A stretch of 64,000 bases of DNA. Source: Sabethes cyaneus (lineage: Eukaryota; Arthropoda; Insecta; Diptera; Culicidae). Under the pieces are notes generated by a model. The model did not search any database. It was not told the origin of the DNA and saw only the letters and a list, made by a program, of their open reading frames with translations. Shown one piece after another: positions 35,122-44,938 of this stretch. A program made the translations under genes and the position numbers. The stretch lies in the NCBI RefSeq assembly GCF_943734655.1, contig NC_071355.1:238090027-238154026 (forward strand), written 5' to 3'. Numbering within the stretch: position 1 is the stretch's first letter; every line of letters begins with the position of its first letter.

Positions 35122-36420
35122 AGTCTTGTTCGCGACAAAATTTGGACTCCTCAATTTTGCAATAAAAAAAATTTGCTAGAAGTTTATTCCTTGAAACAAT
35201 TTTATATCATTTATGTGTGTATCGTTAATAATTATCAAACAAATTAACATTACTTATTTGGTCTGCATGAAAAATTGGCGTACTTTGGAGTTTACCCTTG
35301 CCATGAGGGTCAGTGCAGGCTTGTTGGCAACCAATTTAGCTGCGTTTGTCCAAGATTTTCGAAATTCATCTATAGTTGTTGCTTGTTGTTTGTGCTGGGA
35401 CAGCTCTCTCTTCACCAAAGCCCAATACCGCTCGCTGGGGCGTAACTCTGGACAATTAGGTGGATTCGCCTTTTTCGGTACAATATGGACTCCATTAGCA
35501 TCATACCATTCCAAAACATCTTTGGCGTAGTGACAGAATGCCAAATCAGACCAAAACAGCGAGTGTACATCATGGCTTTGTAGGAACGGTAACAATCGTT
35601 TCTGCAGGCATTCTTCACGGTATTTCCTTGTTAACCGTTCCCGTAGTGATGTAACTTTTGCTTGCTCGACCACAGCTGCATATGGCCTGCGACCATTCTA
35701 AATATTTTTTGGGGAACTTGGCTTTCTTTTTTGTACTAAAATACTCTGCAACGCCATTCCGTTTCATGACAGTGTAAAAAGACATACCAGAAAGCTGTTT
35801 AAAGTCTTCTATGATATATGTTTCATCGTCCATTATAACGCATGGAAACTTCGTTAAATTTTCGCGATAAAGCTTACGAGCGTGTGTTTTGGCCGTCGTA
35901 TTTTGCTTGTCATTACGGTTTGACACAGTCCTCACCTTGAAAGACTTCATGCCTTGTTGTTGCTTAGAAGTGTGCACGAATGTTGGCGACATTTTTATTT
36001 TACGAGCAATGTTACGTACAGAAAGATCTGGCCTCCTCCGTAATATTTGTTTTACCTTTGCATCCTTGTGGTGGATTCTCAGATTCGTTTTTGTTCCACT
36101 TCCCTTCTTCCTAGCTGTTGTCAAGCGAGTATCAAACGATTTTGAAACACTATGAACAGTGCTTGGAGGAAATCCAAGCTTTTTGGCAAGTTTTCTTAAC
36201 GATAGATCCGGATTTTCATTACGACCGCACACAATTGCTTTTCGCACCTGCTTTTCTTTCGACGCCATTTTACGCTGAGCGCTTGTAATATAAACAAGTG
36301 TTATATTTTCAGAAAGAACAGACATACGTCTACCACTCTGCAAAATATTTCACTCATTGTTAATGTATTCCCGAAGCTGTGTGTGTTTAGGGGTGTCCAA
36401 ATTTTGTCGCGAACAAGCCT
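35122..36420 (-). mobile_element. Nearly complete DD37E (ITmD37E-type) Tc1/mariner transposon
   Basis: A 1299-bp element flanked by TA on both sides (35120-35121, 36421-36422). Its inverted ends are AGTCTTGTTCGCGACAAAAT and AGGCTTGTTCGCGACAAAAT, continuing TTGGAC in both. Inside is one transposase gene with a single frameshift (35254-36268). Length, TA target and DD37E spacing match the mosquito ITmD37E group (established knowledge). The slight decay suggests a recent insertion. Confidence 0.93.
35254..36268 (-). pseudogene. DD37E transposase with one frameshift
   Basis: Cuts and pastes the surrounding element at TA sites. Start at ATG 36268 (MASKEKQVRKAIVCG); an upstream in-frame extension without better start context is less likely. 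N-terminal paired helix-turn-helix motifs (LRKLAKKLGFPPSTVHSV; LSVRNIARKIKMSPTFVH), catalytic D1 in CVIMDDETYIIED, WSQAICSCG, D2 in LFWSDLAFCHY and the final catalytic Glu in ELRPSERYWALVKRE. I count 37 residues between D2 and that Glu. One frameshift near 35625 (between GTVN and REECLQ) separates the frame holding D1 from the frame holding D2 and E. No other stop, so this could be a very young inactivation or a sequencing error. Confidence 0.88.
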
Positions 36421-36644
36421 TAGGCTACGTTTTCAAACAAGTTTTGAACAAATTCTATCAGCACATCGACACAATCTATCGAATGCAGCGGATTGTCGGA
36501 TACAGCATACATAGTTCACTTGTATGACATCAAATTGGTCTAGATGGTTTCTCTTAATTGAAATTTTAGACTTCAACAACAGTTCAAAATTATGATTTAA
36601 TTCATGAAAAACGTATTCATTGTGTTCTGATTCTGATAGATAGA

Positions 36645-36800
36645 AAAAACACTGAAATTAAATAAAGAAAACTTCCCAATTAAATTCTACTATGTATATT
36701 TATTCGCGACAGATACGTATTTCGCCCACGACTTGCAGGCTTCATCAGTGTCTGTTTTCGAACTCTTCTTTCTTTTTTATTTAATTTCAGGTTTCGAATT
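36645..36800 (-). mobile_element. Penelope/retrozyme-like unit around a hammerhead ribozyme
   Basis: A short inverted repeat (CTGAAATTAAATAAA at 36649-36664 and its complement at 36777-36791) encloses the hammerhead ribozyme at 36703-36760. No reverse transcriptase was found nearby, so this is either the terminal piece of a Penelope-like element or a small non-autonomous ribozyme-bearing element. Boundaries are approximate. Confidence 0.5.
36703..36760 (-). ncRNA. Hammerhead ribozyme (Penelope-like type)
   Basis: The minus strand contains the conserved core CUGAUGA, then a short stem II (GCC/GGC with one extra A, loop UGCAAGUCGUG), GAAA, a very short palindromic stem III (AUACGUAU) and the cleavage triplet AUC. 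Stem I closes as GACA/UGUC at the core plus an outer UUCG/CGAA helix separated by an internal loop. All invariant core bases are present. Such ribozymes with minimal stem III are described from Penelope-like retroelements and retrozymes, where they often act as dimers (established knowledge). Predicted self-cleavage lies after C in GUAUC at about 36712 (minus-strand sense). Confidence 0.65.
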
Positions 36801-38343
36801 CTACTAAGACGCTCCAAAAACTTCAGTCAAAAAGAAACATTGTAAATGCATTTTCACGTAAAAGATTATTATTTTGAGTATAAAAAAATGCTTTTGAAAG
36901 CCAAAAATTCAATGACGACTACTTGATCAACCTTAAATGGGTCTGGGTGGGCAGCAAGAAAAATGTATTTGCAGATTTATTTTCCATTGAATTTCGATTA
37001 GCAAATTGTCTAATGATCTCGCCATTATCAAACAACAATATTGCTGAACATTTTATCTATCTAATGATGGGCTGACCGTTGAGTTCCATGCAAACGGTAA
37101 AAGAGCTTTTGTGTTTAAAATCTTTCATTCCAATATTACCGTTCTGTTTTCGTTTTTACAACGTAAACAAAGACGTAGAATTCCAACAGCAAAACTCCAA
37201 GTTTTGTTGTCTAAACTCTTTCTCACAGTTACAGGCGAATTTGTTCACCGTGCAAGAACGCAGCAGGGGCAGCACCGAGAAGTTTCATTACCAACTTCCA
37301 TTTCCATTCAAAACAATATTTTTCTGCTCGTTAGCACATTGCCCGATAGATTGCTATATTAATAACCGAACCGAACGAGTGGAAGAGGAAAAAAACTGAA
37401 CTGTTTCAATTGTACGCGTACTGAATAAAAAGTGAAAAACAAATCACCCGCAGGCATCCGTTACACTTGGACCCGGACTCCGTTCGTCCGTCCGATTGAA
37501 GACAGCGAAAAGCTTGATTGCGATCAGTATTTATTCCTTACTTACCTGTACCTACCGGTCAGACAGCAGCAGCAGCGGCGAGAGCAGACTGCTCCGAGTT
37601 CTGTTCCACTATTTGTTGATTGATTTATGGAATGTACGTACGGATGTGCGTACTTACATTGTGCAAGTACATTTCTTGCTTCGTCGGCGGCGCGCGGCGA
37701 TCGGTCATATCGTAACAGGTGCTAACGGTTCGACTCGCTAACAGGTTGTTTTATTGCCTATTAGATAAAATACGTAGGGGGGGCCCCCTACAACCGATCC
37801 GATCAGGAGGGAATCAGCTGTTCAGCACAAAAGCAAGCTGTACTGGGAAGGTAAGGGAATGTTCTCTCCGTCATGATGAATCTCTGGCCGCATGGCCCAG
37901 GGTGAATTTGCATCTGGTATAATTTTTATAATTTCCATAGTCATAAATCAAAAAATTCGTTTCTGGTATCTTTGTTTTCTTTTTGTTTAGTTTAGTTTTT
38001 TGTTTTGTTTTTGGTTTTTTGCTACACCTATTCGTACTTTGGTTTAGTTTACGACCTGTCCTATTCTGTAATTTTATTTAGGTCCGCTTTTACTTTTGTC
38101 GTCGTTTACAATTAGATCTAAAATTAGCTTAGAAGTCTTTAAATAAGGAACGATTCTTTTGTGTATTGTTTTTTGTTGCTTTTTTGCTTCTTTTTAACTT
38201 TTTTATTACAAACACCTGACCTGCCACTGGTTTCGAGTTGTTTGATTTCTAAAATTTGCATTAATCCTACAGAGACGATTTTTTTGTTCTCACATTCATG
38301 CAACGTATTTTGGCTTAAATAACTTGGGAAGGTTTGCCTTCCC
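36801..38343. other. Downstream flank of the zinc-finger gene
   Basis: No gene or transposon recognised. Contains poly-G/poly-C palindrome GGGGGGGCCCCC at ~37778 and T-rich stretches at 37975-38030 and 38160-38200. Part may be long 3' UTR of the zinc-finger gene if the proximal polyadenylation signal is skipped. Confidence 0.4.
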
Positions 38344-38349
38344 TTTATT
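38344..38349 (-). terminator. Candidate AATAAA polyadenylation signal
   Basis: First canonical AATAAA on the minus strand after the zinc-finger stop codon, about 155 bases downstream, in a T-rich (plus-strand) context. Confidence 0.45.
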
Positions 38350-38502
38350 TTTTTGGTTGGTAAGACTGATCACTGATTAGTGTTTAAACTAGGAATCGCT
38401 TGAATAGCACTCTACGGTTACACTATATAACTATACAAACTACGGCTCAATACTGATTTGGTTCCTGTGGTTTTGTGTGTGAGTGTGTGTGGGGTTGAAG
38501 GT

Positions 38503-38868
38503 TTAGGGTTGTGTCCCCGGTTCGGTGTTCGTTTCCTGTTTGCTGACATGCTGTTTGAGATGGTATTTGAGGGCATTTTTCTGGGCAAAGGAGCGCCCAC
38601 AGATGTCACACTCGAACGGGTGGACACCGCTGTGGATGCGCCGATGAACGATCAAATTGCTAACGCTCGAGTAGGTTTTCGAGCAGGTCTCGCAGGGGAC
38701 GCGAATTTTCGAATGTACCGACCGGCTGTGCTCCTGCAGGGCACGGCTGTCCACGAACGCTTTGACGCAATCGGTGTGCGGACATTTGTACGGCCGTTCC
38801 GAGGTGTGCCGGCGCCGATGGATCACCAGGTAGCTCATTGTGCTGAAATTCTTACCGCAGATTTCGCA
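38503..38868 (-). CDS. C2H2 zinc-finger protein, exon G (last)
   Basis: Final coding exon, 122 codons with the stop at 38503. The acceptor TTTCAG precedes TGC at 38868, phase 0, separated from exon F by a 68-base intron. It completes finger 16 (CEICGKNFSTMSYLVIHRRRH) and encodes finger 17 ([19 protein letters not shown], with an unusual C-x4-C and H-x4-H), finger 18 (CETCSKTYSSVSNLIVHRRIH shortened here to its core: KTYSSVSNLIVH) and finger 19 (CDICGRSFAQKNALKYHLK), then a short polar tail ending EPGTQP. These are units 2-5 of the third five-finger module. Confidence 0.9.
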   Translation of the reverse strand, partial: CEICGKNFSTMSYLVIHRRRHTSERPYKCPHTDCVKAFVDSRALQEHSRSVHSKIRVPCETCSKTYSSVSNLIVHRRIHSGVHPFECDICGRSFAQKNALKYHLKQHVSKQETNTEPGTQP

Positions 38869-38936
38869 CTGAAATGGTGCAATTACTTTTGTTAAGATTA
38901 CAAAAGCAGTTGCCTTTGGGTGCGCGAGCAACTCAC

Positions 38937-39389
38937 CTGGAAGGGTCGTTCACCGGAGTGCGTCCGGCGATGCCGGGCCAGATACTCGGCCGAACGGAAG
39001 AATTTGTTGCAGATCTGACACTTGACGTGGCCGGCTTTCGGCTGCTGGTGTTGCTGCTGTTGCTGTTGCTGTTGCAGCAGGTGCTGTTGCGGAGGCTGAG
39101 GTGAACCGAGCGTACTGCTGCTGGCTGGATTCGATTGGTCCGACAGCTGCTCCAGGCTGGATTCGTTCTGTTGAGCAACGGAGCCGGTGGCATCCGGGCT
39201 ATCGGCATCGCTGGTCGTAGCCAGATTGGCGGTGTCATGCTTTTTCAGATGATACTTGAGAGCGGTTGACTGAGCGAATGATTTCGGACAGTAGTCGCAC
39301 TTGTACGGGTGGATTCCGAGGTGAATGCGACGGTGTACAATTAGTCCGGAGCTACTGGCAAAGGTTTTCAGACAGATGTCACAGGTGAC
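38937..39389 (-). CDS. C2H2 zinc-finger protein, exon F
   Basis: 151 codons, phase 0 at both ends; acceptor TTCCAG before 39389 and donor CAG/GTGAGT at 38937. Encodes finger 13 (CDICLKTFASSSGLIVH), finger 14 (CDYCPKSFAQSTALKYHLKK), a polar linker with a Gln-rich tract (LLQQQQQQQQHQQ, ~39045-39085), finger 15 (CQICNKFFRSAEYLARH) and the first Cys-side linker of finger 16 (SGERPFQ). It is joined to exon E across a 9.1-kb intron. The linker made by the E/F joint (TGERVTC) is one residue shorter than the usual TGEKPYxC, which is a small warning about that junction. Confidence 0.87.
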
Positions 39390-39519
39390 CTGGAATAGGG
39401 AGCAAATATGTAAAAAAGGTTAGAATTTGAAATAATAGGGTGTAAAATATATTAAAAATCATTGTAAAAAACATTCAATCACGCACAAATTTTGATAAAG
39501 TTATTTTTGAGCTTCTCAT
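39390..39519. other. Intron start after exon F, nothing recognised
   Basis: AT-rich sequence between the exon F acceptor and the Jockey fragment. Confidence 0.4.
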
Positions 39520-40050
39520 TTAAACGTTTAATTTATTTCAATTTTTACATTTGAACAAATGTAACATTATCACGTTGCACTTCGTCAAGCGGTTCGTAGC
39601 ACACCAATCCACAAATATGTTCAAGTACTCCTGCTGCTCCACGCAGTCGTTCAGGCAAATAATGATTTAAAAAATGTTTGTAATGTCCGCATAAAATGGT
39701 TGACTGTCATGTGGGAGCAACAGTGAAACATCGTTTATATAAATTGAAAATAGCAGTGGGCCCAGGTAGCTGCTTTGCGGGACACCAGATTGATTGGAGA
39801 AGTTGCTGGAGACGTCAGAGCCTATTTTGACACACATTAGTCAAGTAAGATCTGTACCAGCATGTGGCATCTCCAGATACACCTAGTCAGTTTGAAAGCT
39901 GGAATCCAAAGTTGGTAAACAACGGGAAATAAACTGCCTCAGATTTGTGGTCACCTATCTTTTCGGAAAAAAATCCGTGCTGGTCAACGTTGCGTCAATT
40001 TCTGTAGTACCCATTACATGCGAGGATAGGGTTTGCCATAAATTCTATCA
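39520..40050 (-). mobile_element. Jockey-clade LINE fragment
   Basis: Minus-strand translation with frameshifts: SNQSGVPQSSY-like, then GPLLFSIYIND-like (from GTCCCGCAAAGCAGCTACCT), preceded by a WRCHMLVQILLD segment equivalent to the W..SYLT region. Heavily decayed; lies in the large intron of the zinc-finger gene. Confidence 0.55.
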
Positions 40051-40079
40051 AATTCTATCATTTATCACCATAGATAGAT

Positions 40080-40700
40080 AGATGGAGATACTTTTGAAGT
40101 GGCAGACGAACTTGTTTAACTTGGTACGTTAGTGACATATGACAACGATGTAGTGTAGAATGTAGAAGTAAAAAGACGGATAGCGGCTGCAAACAGGGAC
40201 TTCTACCGATTACGTAGCCAGCTAAGGTCCCGTAGCCTGCAACTCCGTACAAAACTCGCGCTCTATAATATGCTGATTCTCCGAGTGGTACGAGCTACGA
40301 GCTTTTGGCGTTTTGAACGTAAGGTACTGTGATCAGTTCTTGACGGCATGTTAGACAAAGGAGGACGAATTATGAAATATACCAAGTAAACAAAGATACG
40401 GATATTGTGAAGCGACTAAAACACGGTACGCTACAATTGGGCTGGCCACGTAGCAAGGATGCCGGATGAGAGACCAGCGAAAACAATGTTTAGGAGACAA
40501 CCCGGCAGAGGCTGATGACTTCGAGGCAGACCCTGTACCCGTTGGATGAGCGTTGTTGCTGTGGATGCTAGAGCACCGGTTTTTAGGGGCGACTGGAGAA
40601 CGGCAACCCAAAACCGAGAAACGTGGAGACGTCTTCTGAAATCGGCATGGATTCGATAAGCAAATTATCTCCAAAAAAGTGTAAAGTGTAAGTGTAATGA
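40080..40700 (+). mobile_element. RTE-like LINE 3' end (second family)
   Basis: Plus-strand translation LGTLVTYDNDVV, VKRRIAAANRDFYRLRSQLR, LQLRTKLALYNMLI, then HVARMPDERPAKTMFRRQP, LRGRPCTRW and DWRTATQNRETWRRLL. This is the C-terminal end typical of RTE-like elements. Stops and frameshifts present. Confidence 0.75.
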
Positions 40701-40757
40701 AGCCGACTTGCGTGTGTCGAGACGCTCAACGAATTGGTAACGAGTAGCCTTGAACCG

Positions 40758-41035
40758 AGCAGTTGATTCATTTCGGTAGTGCACTACGAAATAACTTACT
40801 AGAAAAGATATGATAAAATTGTTATTCTGCATGACAATGCTCGATCTCATGTCGCAAGAGCCGTGGAAAAACGTATTTGGAAATGCTCAAGTGAGATGTT
40901 TTCCTGAACCCGCCATATTCTCCGGATATTGTTCCTCCTGCAATTAATTATTGATTATACCAACAGAAGCAGCACGACTTAGTAGCTTAACGGTTCACTC
41001 CTTTGTAGGAAATCGCAAATTGGTTAGAAGCTTGG
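40758..41035 (+). mobile_element. mariner-type transposase fragment, copy 1
   Basis: Reads KIVILHDNARSHVARAVEK followed by a decayed HPPYSPD-like segment; HDNA carries the second catalytic Asp of mariner transposases. A homologous, separately decayed copy lies at 43700-44070. Confidence 0.7.
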
Positions 41036-41039
41036 TTCA

Positions 41040-41760
41040 ATGCAAAACACGAATAATATTTATTCTAAACGCTGAAGAAGCTAATAGGAACTCTGGACCA
41101 GCCGCAGATTGAGGATTATTTAAGCGTACGAGGCGTGGAGTGGAAATTCATTCCACCTGGTGCTCCCCATTTTGGAGGTTACTAGGAGCGTTTGGTTCGC
41201 TCCGTAAAGTGTGCGTAAAGTCTTCGTGCGATGCTTCGTGAAAATCATCCAACGGATTTAGTGCTGCGAACTGCTTTGTGTGAGGTGATGAATATCATCA
41301 GCAATCGACCGCTGACACCTCGTCCCAGATGATCCCCTGGAACCTGAACCGTTATCGCCAAATATGTTGCTGCTAGGTAGAAATAACTCCATCCAGGTTG
41401 ACCACGAGTTTGATGAGCAGGAGCAGAATTGTCGCGCAGCCTGCAAGCATTCTCAAATTTATGCTGACCGTTTTTGGCGTAGATGGGTGGCTGAGTATCG
41501 TACCGAGTTAATTAGGAGTCGCAAATGACCTGACAATAGGAAATACCAGGAATAGTGTGTCGGCGATCTGGTAATGTTGGTGGACGAGTCTTTGCACCGT
41601 TGAAACTGGCCAAAGGGGTTAGTTGAAAAAGTACATTATGGACCAGATGAAAAGTTGAGAACAGTTTCCGTGAAAACAGCGAAATCAACATATATAAGAC
41701 CAGTAAGTAAAGTTGTGTTGCTGCAAGCCATCAGTTCGGTTCCTGGTTTGGTTTGGATAA
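41040..41760 (+). mobile_element. Bel/Pao integrase C-terminus fragment
   Basis: Plus-strand translation IEDYLSVRGVEWKFIPPGAP, HFGG, TALCEVMNIISNRPLTPR, then YADRFWRRWVAEYRTEL and VGDLVMLVDESLHR and GPDEKLRTVSVKTAKSTYIR, which is the end of a Bel/Pao integrase with its DUF5641-like tail. Frameshifts throughout. Different family from the Pao element at 18709-21186, since it is in the opposite orientation and covers a different part. Confidence 0.8.
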
Positions 41761-41761
41761 T

Positions 41762-41960
41762 GTTGGCGACACTGGTACGTAAAATGTAAACGTTCCCATG
41801 CCGGCGCCGAAACAACAGGTTTCCTTGGCAACGGAAGTTGTTTGGTGATCGCAGTAGGCGAAATGAAAATTTTTCCACATTTTCGAACAATCTGAAGCCT
41901 GGAAAAGAAGCAGTTTTCTCAAGCTCGTGACTTCTTTTAAGTTTTTTATTTCAACATCTG
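41762..41960 (+). repeat. Probable 3' LTR of the Bel/Pao fragment
   Basis: The coding relic ends at an abrupt TGTTGGCGACACTGG, a typical LTR start in position and sequence. The right limit is not defined, and no partner LTR was found. Confidence 0.5.
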
Positions 41961-42099
41961 CAAATAGTTAAACATAAATTATAGGATAGTTTAAATTGTT
42001 TAAATTATTTCGGTAAGAAGTAGTGTGCTGTTGATTTCAAGTTGTGACCTTGAAGTTCCCCAGCAAATAACGGTAGAATCGAACTTCTTCCGCAGGTGA

Positions 42100-43005
42100 G
42101 CATTGCCTTGGACATTTGCGACCAGGCAAAGGCTACAGTAACCGTTTTTGCCATCTTGCTCCACCACTTTTCCATTTACCCTGTTTTTTGTGTGGATCTG
42201 CCACAATTATTCATGTTGCCTTTGATAATTTCCCAATATCTGTCGATGGGATGAAAACCCGGCAATTTAGTGGATTGATAGTTTTTTTCAATGAAATCGA
42301 TCTTGTTCTCCTGATACCACTTGACGACATTCCGGCGGTAATGGCAACTTGCCAAGTCCAGAACTTTACCGGACCGTTGTGTGGTCGAATGAATGGCAAA
42401 GTCCTGTTCTGAAGACACATCCAGACTCCTCCTTGTAAACCTTGCCATTCATTGTTGCCCAGTGATGAGAACCTTTGTCTTCTCTCCACAACTACAGATC
42501 CCTTACCAAATCATCTTACTTACGGGCAAATTTATCCGCGTAAACAAATTTTATTCTACCCGCAACACCCCCTTTACGCTTGAGAAGGTAAAATTAGTTG
42601 CTGGGTAATGGTGCGAAATCCATTTTTGCGTATGTTTCATCGTCCATCAAAATGCATCCTTTGATACTTGGTCAACACTTGCTCGTACAGCGTCCTTGCA
42701 CGGGTTTTAGCAACCAGGTTTTGTTTCAGCGTCCTGTTTGGGTGTTTGCTGGCATGATACGACCACAAGTCTTCTCGCATACAAATTCGCCGAACTGTAC
42801 TGTGGCTCTCCGTGAACTTTTTCGCCAAATCCCGCAAAGAAGTCCCAGGCTTGCTATGGACTGCTTGAATCACCTTTACTCGTAGATCCCGGTCATATGT
42901 TCCGCCTCTACGCCTGATTGGGGTCCGCCCGATCCAATGTAAGGGTCTCCCGGTAACGTTTGAGTACGATATTTTACAGCCAATTTGATAGACTAATCTC
43001 AAGTT
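42100..43005 (-). pseudogene. Decayed, internally deleted DD37E-like transposase
   Basis: N-terminal half at 42637-43002 (RVKVIQAVHSKPGTSLRDLA, KKFTESHSTVRRICMRED, NLVAKTRARTLYEQVLTK, then a decayed first catalytic Asp). After a deletion the C-terminal half (42176-42480) reads LPFIRPHNGPVKFW, DLASCHYRRNVVKWYQ and FHPIDRYWEIIKGNM. I count 37 residues between the Asp of DLASCHY and the Asp of PIDRYW, so the third catalytic residue is D here (E>D change, or a DD37D lineage). Frameshifts separate the pieces. Terminal repeats not found. Confidence 0.8.
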
Positions 43006-43059
43006 TTTAGTCTTGATCTTGAAATGCGGTCATACATATATATTAATATTTTTTTTAGT

Positions 43060-43210
43060 CCAACGCCTCTATGGTTCAAAGGTACAAGTACCAGCGAACC
43101 ACATGCCCTGGCGGGTGTTGTGGGCTCGAATCCGGTTATAATCTCAGATTAATGCTTGGTTCGACTCATGCACCTTCCAGCATTGGACAAAAGCTAGGAG
43201 TCAAAATGAC
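43060..43210 (+). repeat. tRNA-derived SINE
   Basis: Contains a tRNA-like head: CGCCTCTATGGTTCAAAGG (A-box region) and TGGGCTCGAATCCGG (B box) about 65 bases later, then a non-tRNA body (CAGATTAATGCTTGGTTCG). A pyrimidine-rich stretch follows (43230-43310). The cloverleaf is incomplete, so it is not a functional tRNA. Confidence 0.6.
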
Positions 43211-43699
43211 TACTTGTCAAGCGTAGCTACCAATATCCCCCCCCTCTTTCCTCTCCACTCTTCCCCTCCTTCACCAAAAAAAAATTTCATTTCTTTCCCC
43301 TACCGTCCCTTCATCAATTGTAGAACCATCGTTTCAAAAAATATTAAAGCAACCGCAATAAGATCAGATTTGATTGATGTGCCATATTGTATTACTATGC
43401 CCTACTCATAGTAAGTTTATATGAGTTGTGTATATGAGTTGTGTAATGCAAACACAATAAATTTGCTTTATTAACAGTTTTATTATGGTCTCATAGCTAA
43501 CTATACGTAGTTTTTGACTTGCATCATCTTGGTTTTACGCAACACCATACCGCTATAGAACCTATATAGTATTCAAATAGAACCAAGCGGCTTTAGGCTT
43601 CGTTACTTGAACTAGGTTCTCTTTCAGCTAAGCTATAATCTCCCTCCGCCATCCTTCAAATTAGTCCGACAGCTGCACGAATTACTTCGAAGGTACAAG

Positions 43700-44070
43700 C
43701 TATAGTTGATTCATTTGAGTATTGTATTACAAGATAAACAGCAAGAATACTTGTATTCTAGACGTGATTAAATTATTATTCTTCTGCATGACAATGCTCG
43801 ACATCATGTTGCAACAGTTGTGTTTGAGAACGCTCAAGTGAGATATTTTACGGTATCCGCCGTATTCTCCGAATGTTGCTCCTTCTGCAATTACTGGTTG
43901 TTCCGACGGATGCAGCACGACTTAGTAGCACAACGGTCCGCTTCTTTAAAAAAAATCAAAAATTGACTCCAAATTTGGATATTATAAGCACAAGGTTGCA
44001 ACCCGAAAGATTGTGTCTGAGAGATGGCAAAAATGTGATGGAGTATACTTTAATTAATCGGTTGATTTAA
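43700..44070 (+). mobile_element. mariner-type transposase fragment, copy 2
   Basis: Reads IILLHDNARHHVA, then a frameshifted middle, and a C-terminal part LTPNLDIISTRLQPERLCL, DGKNVMEYT. Aligns with copy 1 (40758-41035) from TAGTTGATTCATTT onward. Inactive. Confidence 0.7.
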
Positions 44071-44339
44071 TTTGATTTTGAAATAAATAATTTTTTGATC
44101 GAGTTTCTTTGTACTTCTAATAGATTCGTGGACGTTTGTAAAACAAATACATTGTGTATGTATGCGATATGAGTTTTCCATGGTTTACTGTGATCGTATG
44201 TTCATTGCATCTGTCAAAAGTACGTGTTTTCAATAAATCAGGTGTCTGCTTGTTATAGCCACACGGAGTGTTTTGCCACGTTTTTCTTCGGTTATGTTGG
44301 TTCTTAGTGTTGGGTATATTGCAGGATCGTGTGATGGAT

Positions 44340-44938
44340 TAGACTAGGATCAACGAGAGGATGTTACTATTGAAGATAAAGGACCGTTTTTTTACATACG
44401 GCTGGAGGCAACATAAGATAGCTGTTCGCCACGAGATATCATCGATCGTCATAGGGAATATGAATGTGAAGAAGCAGGTCTCACATTCAATGTAGTAACG
44501 ACTAAATCTATGGTAGTGAACACTGACAATCATACCAACTTCACAGTAGAGGAACAATAGGTTGAGCAGGTGGAAGACTTTCAATACCTTGGTAACCAGA
44601 CAACGCTCGATGGGGATACCAAGACTGATACAGCCACAGGGATCAGGAAAGCCAGAATTATAGTCACTTTAACAGCTTATGTCATTCGTGACTTCTGCGG
44701 GGTTGGGATTTGAACCCGGGTCCTCGTCGTGAGAGGCGTGAATGCTAACCACTACGCCGGGACTGGCCCCTAAGAAAACCGGATTATTCTACTTACGAAA
44801 ACTCGAATTTTCAACTCAAATGCTAAATCCGTACTGCTGTGCACCGAAAAAATTGCTGGTATTTATTATTCGCTACCTGCGATATATTCGTGCCTGGTGG
44901 CCTGACAACTGAATATCCAATGAGGAACCCCAACGTCG
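44340..44938 (+). mobile_element. RTE-like LINE C-terminus, upstream part (SINE-interrupted)
   Basis: Plus-strand LTFNVVTTKSMVV, QVEDFQYLGNQTTLDGDTKT and ATGIRKARI, then a SINE (44641-44770), then LRKLEFSTQMLNPYC and IIRYLRYIRAWWPDN, SNEEPQRR up to the Transib insertion at 44939. It resumes at 46897. Confidence 0.8.
44641..44770 (-). repeat. tRNA-Glu-related SINE
   Basis: The minus strand has a tRNA-like head with A box TAGTGGTTAGCATTC and B box GGGTTCAAATCCCA; the anticodon loop CTCTCAC would read CTC (Glu). A short body follows (GTCACGAATGACATAAGC). It interrupts the LINE between GIRKARI and the YLRKLEF segment. Poor acceptor stem pairing and its place inside a LINE argue for a SINE and not a tRNA gene. 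Confidence 0.7.

Noticed and set aside
44695..44765. tRNA-Glu gene on the minus strand
   Set aside because: A and B boxes are good, but the acceptor stem does not pair well, and the sequence interrupts a LINE and continues into a non-tRNA body, so it is a SINE.
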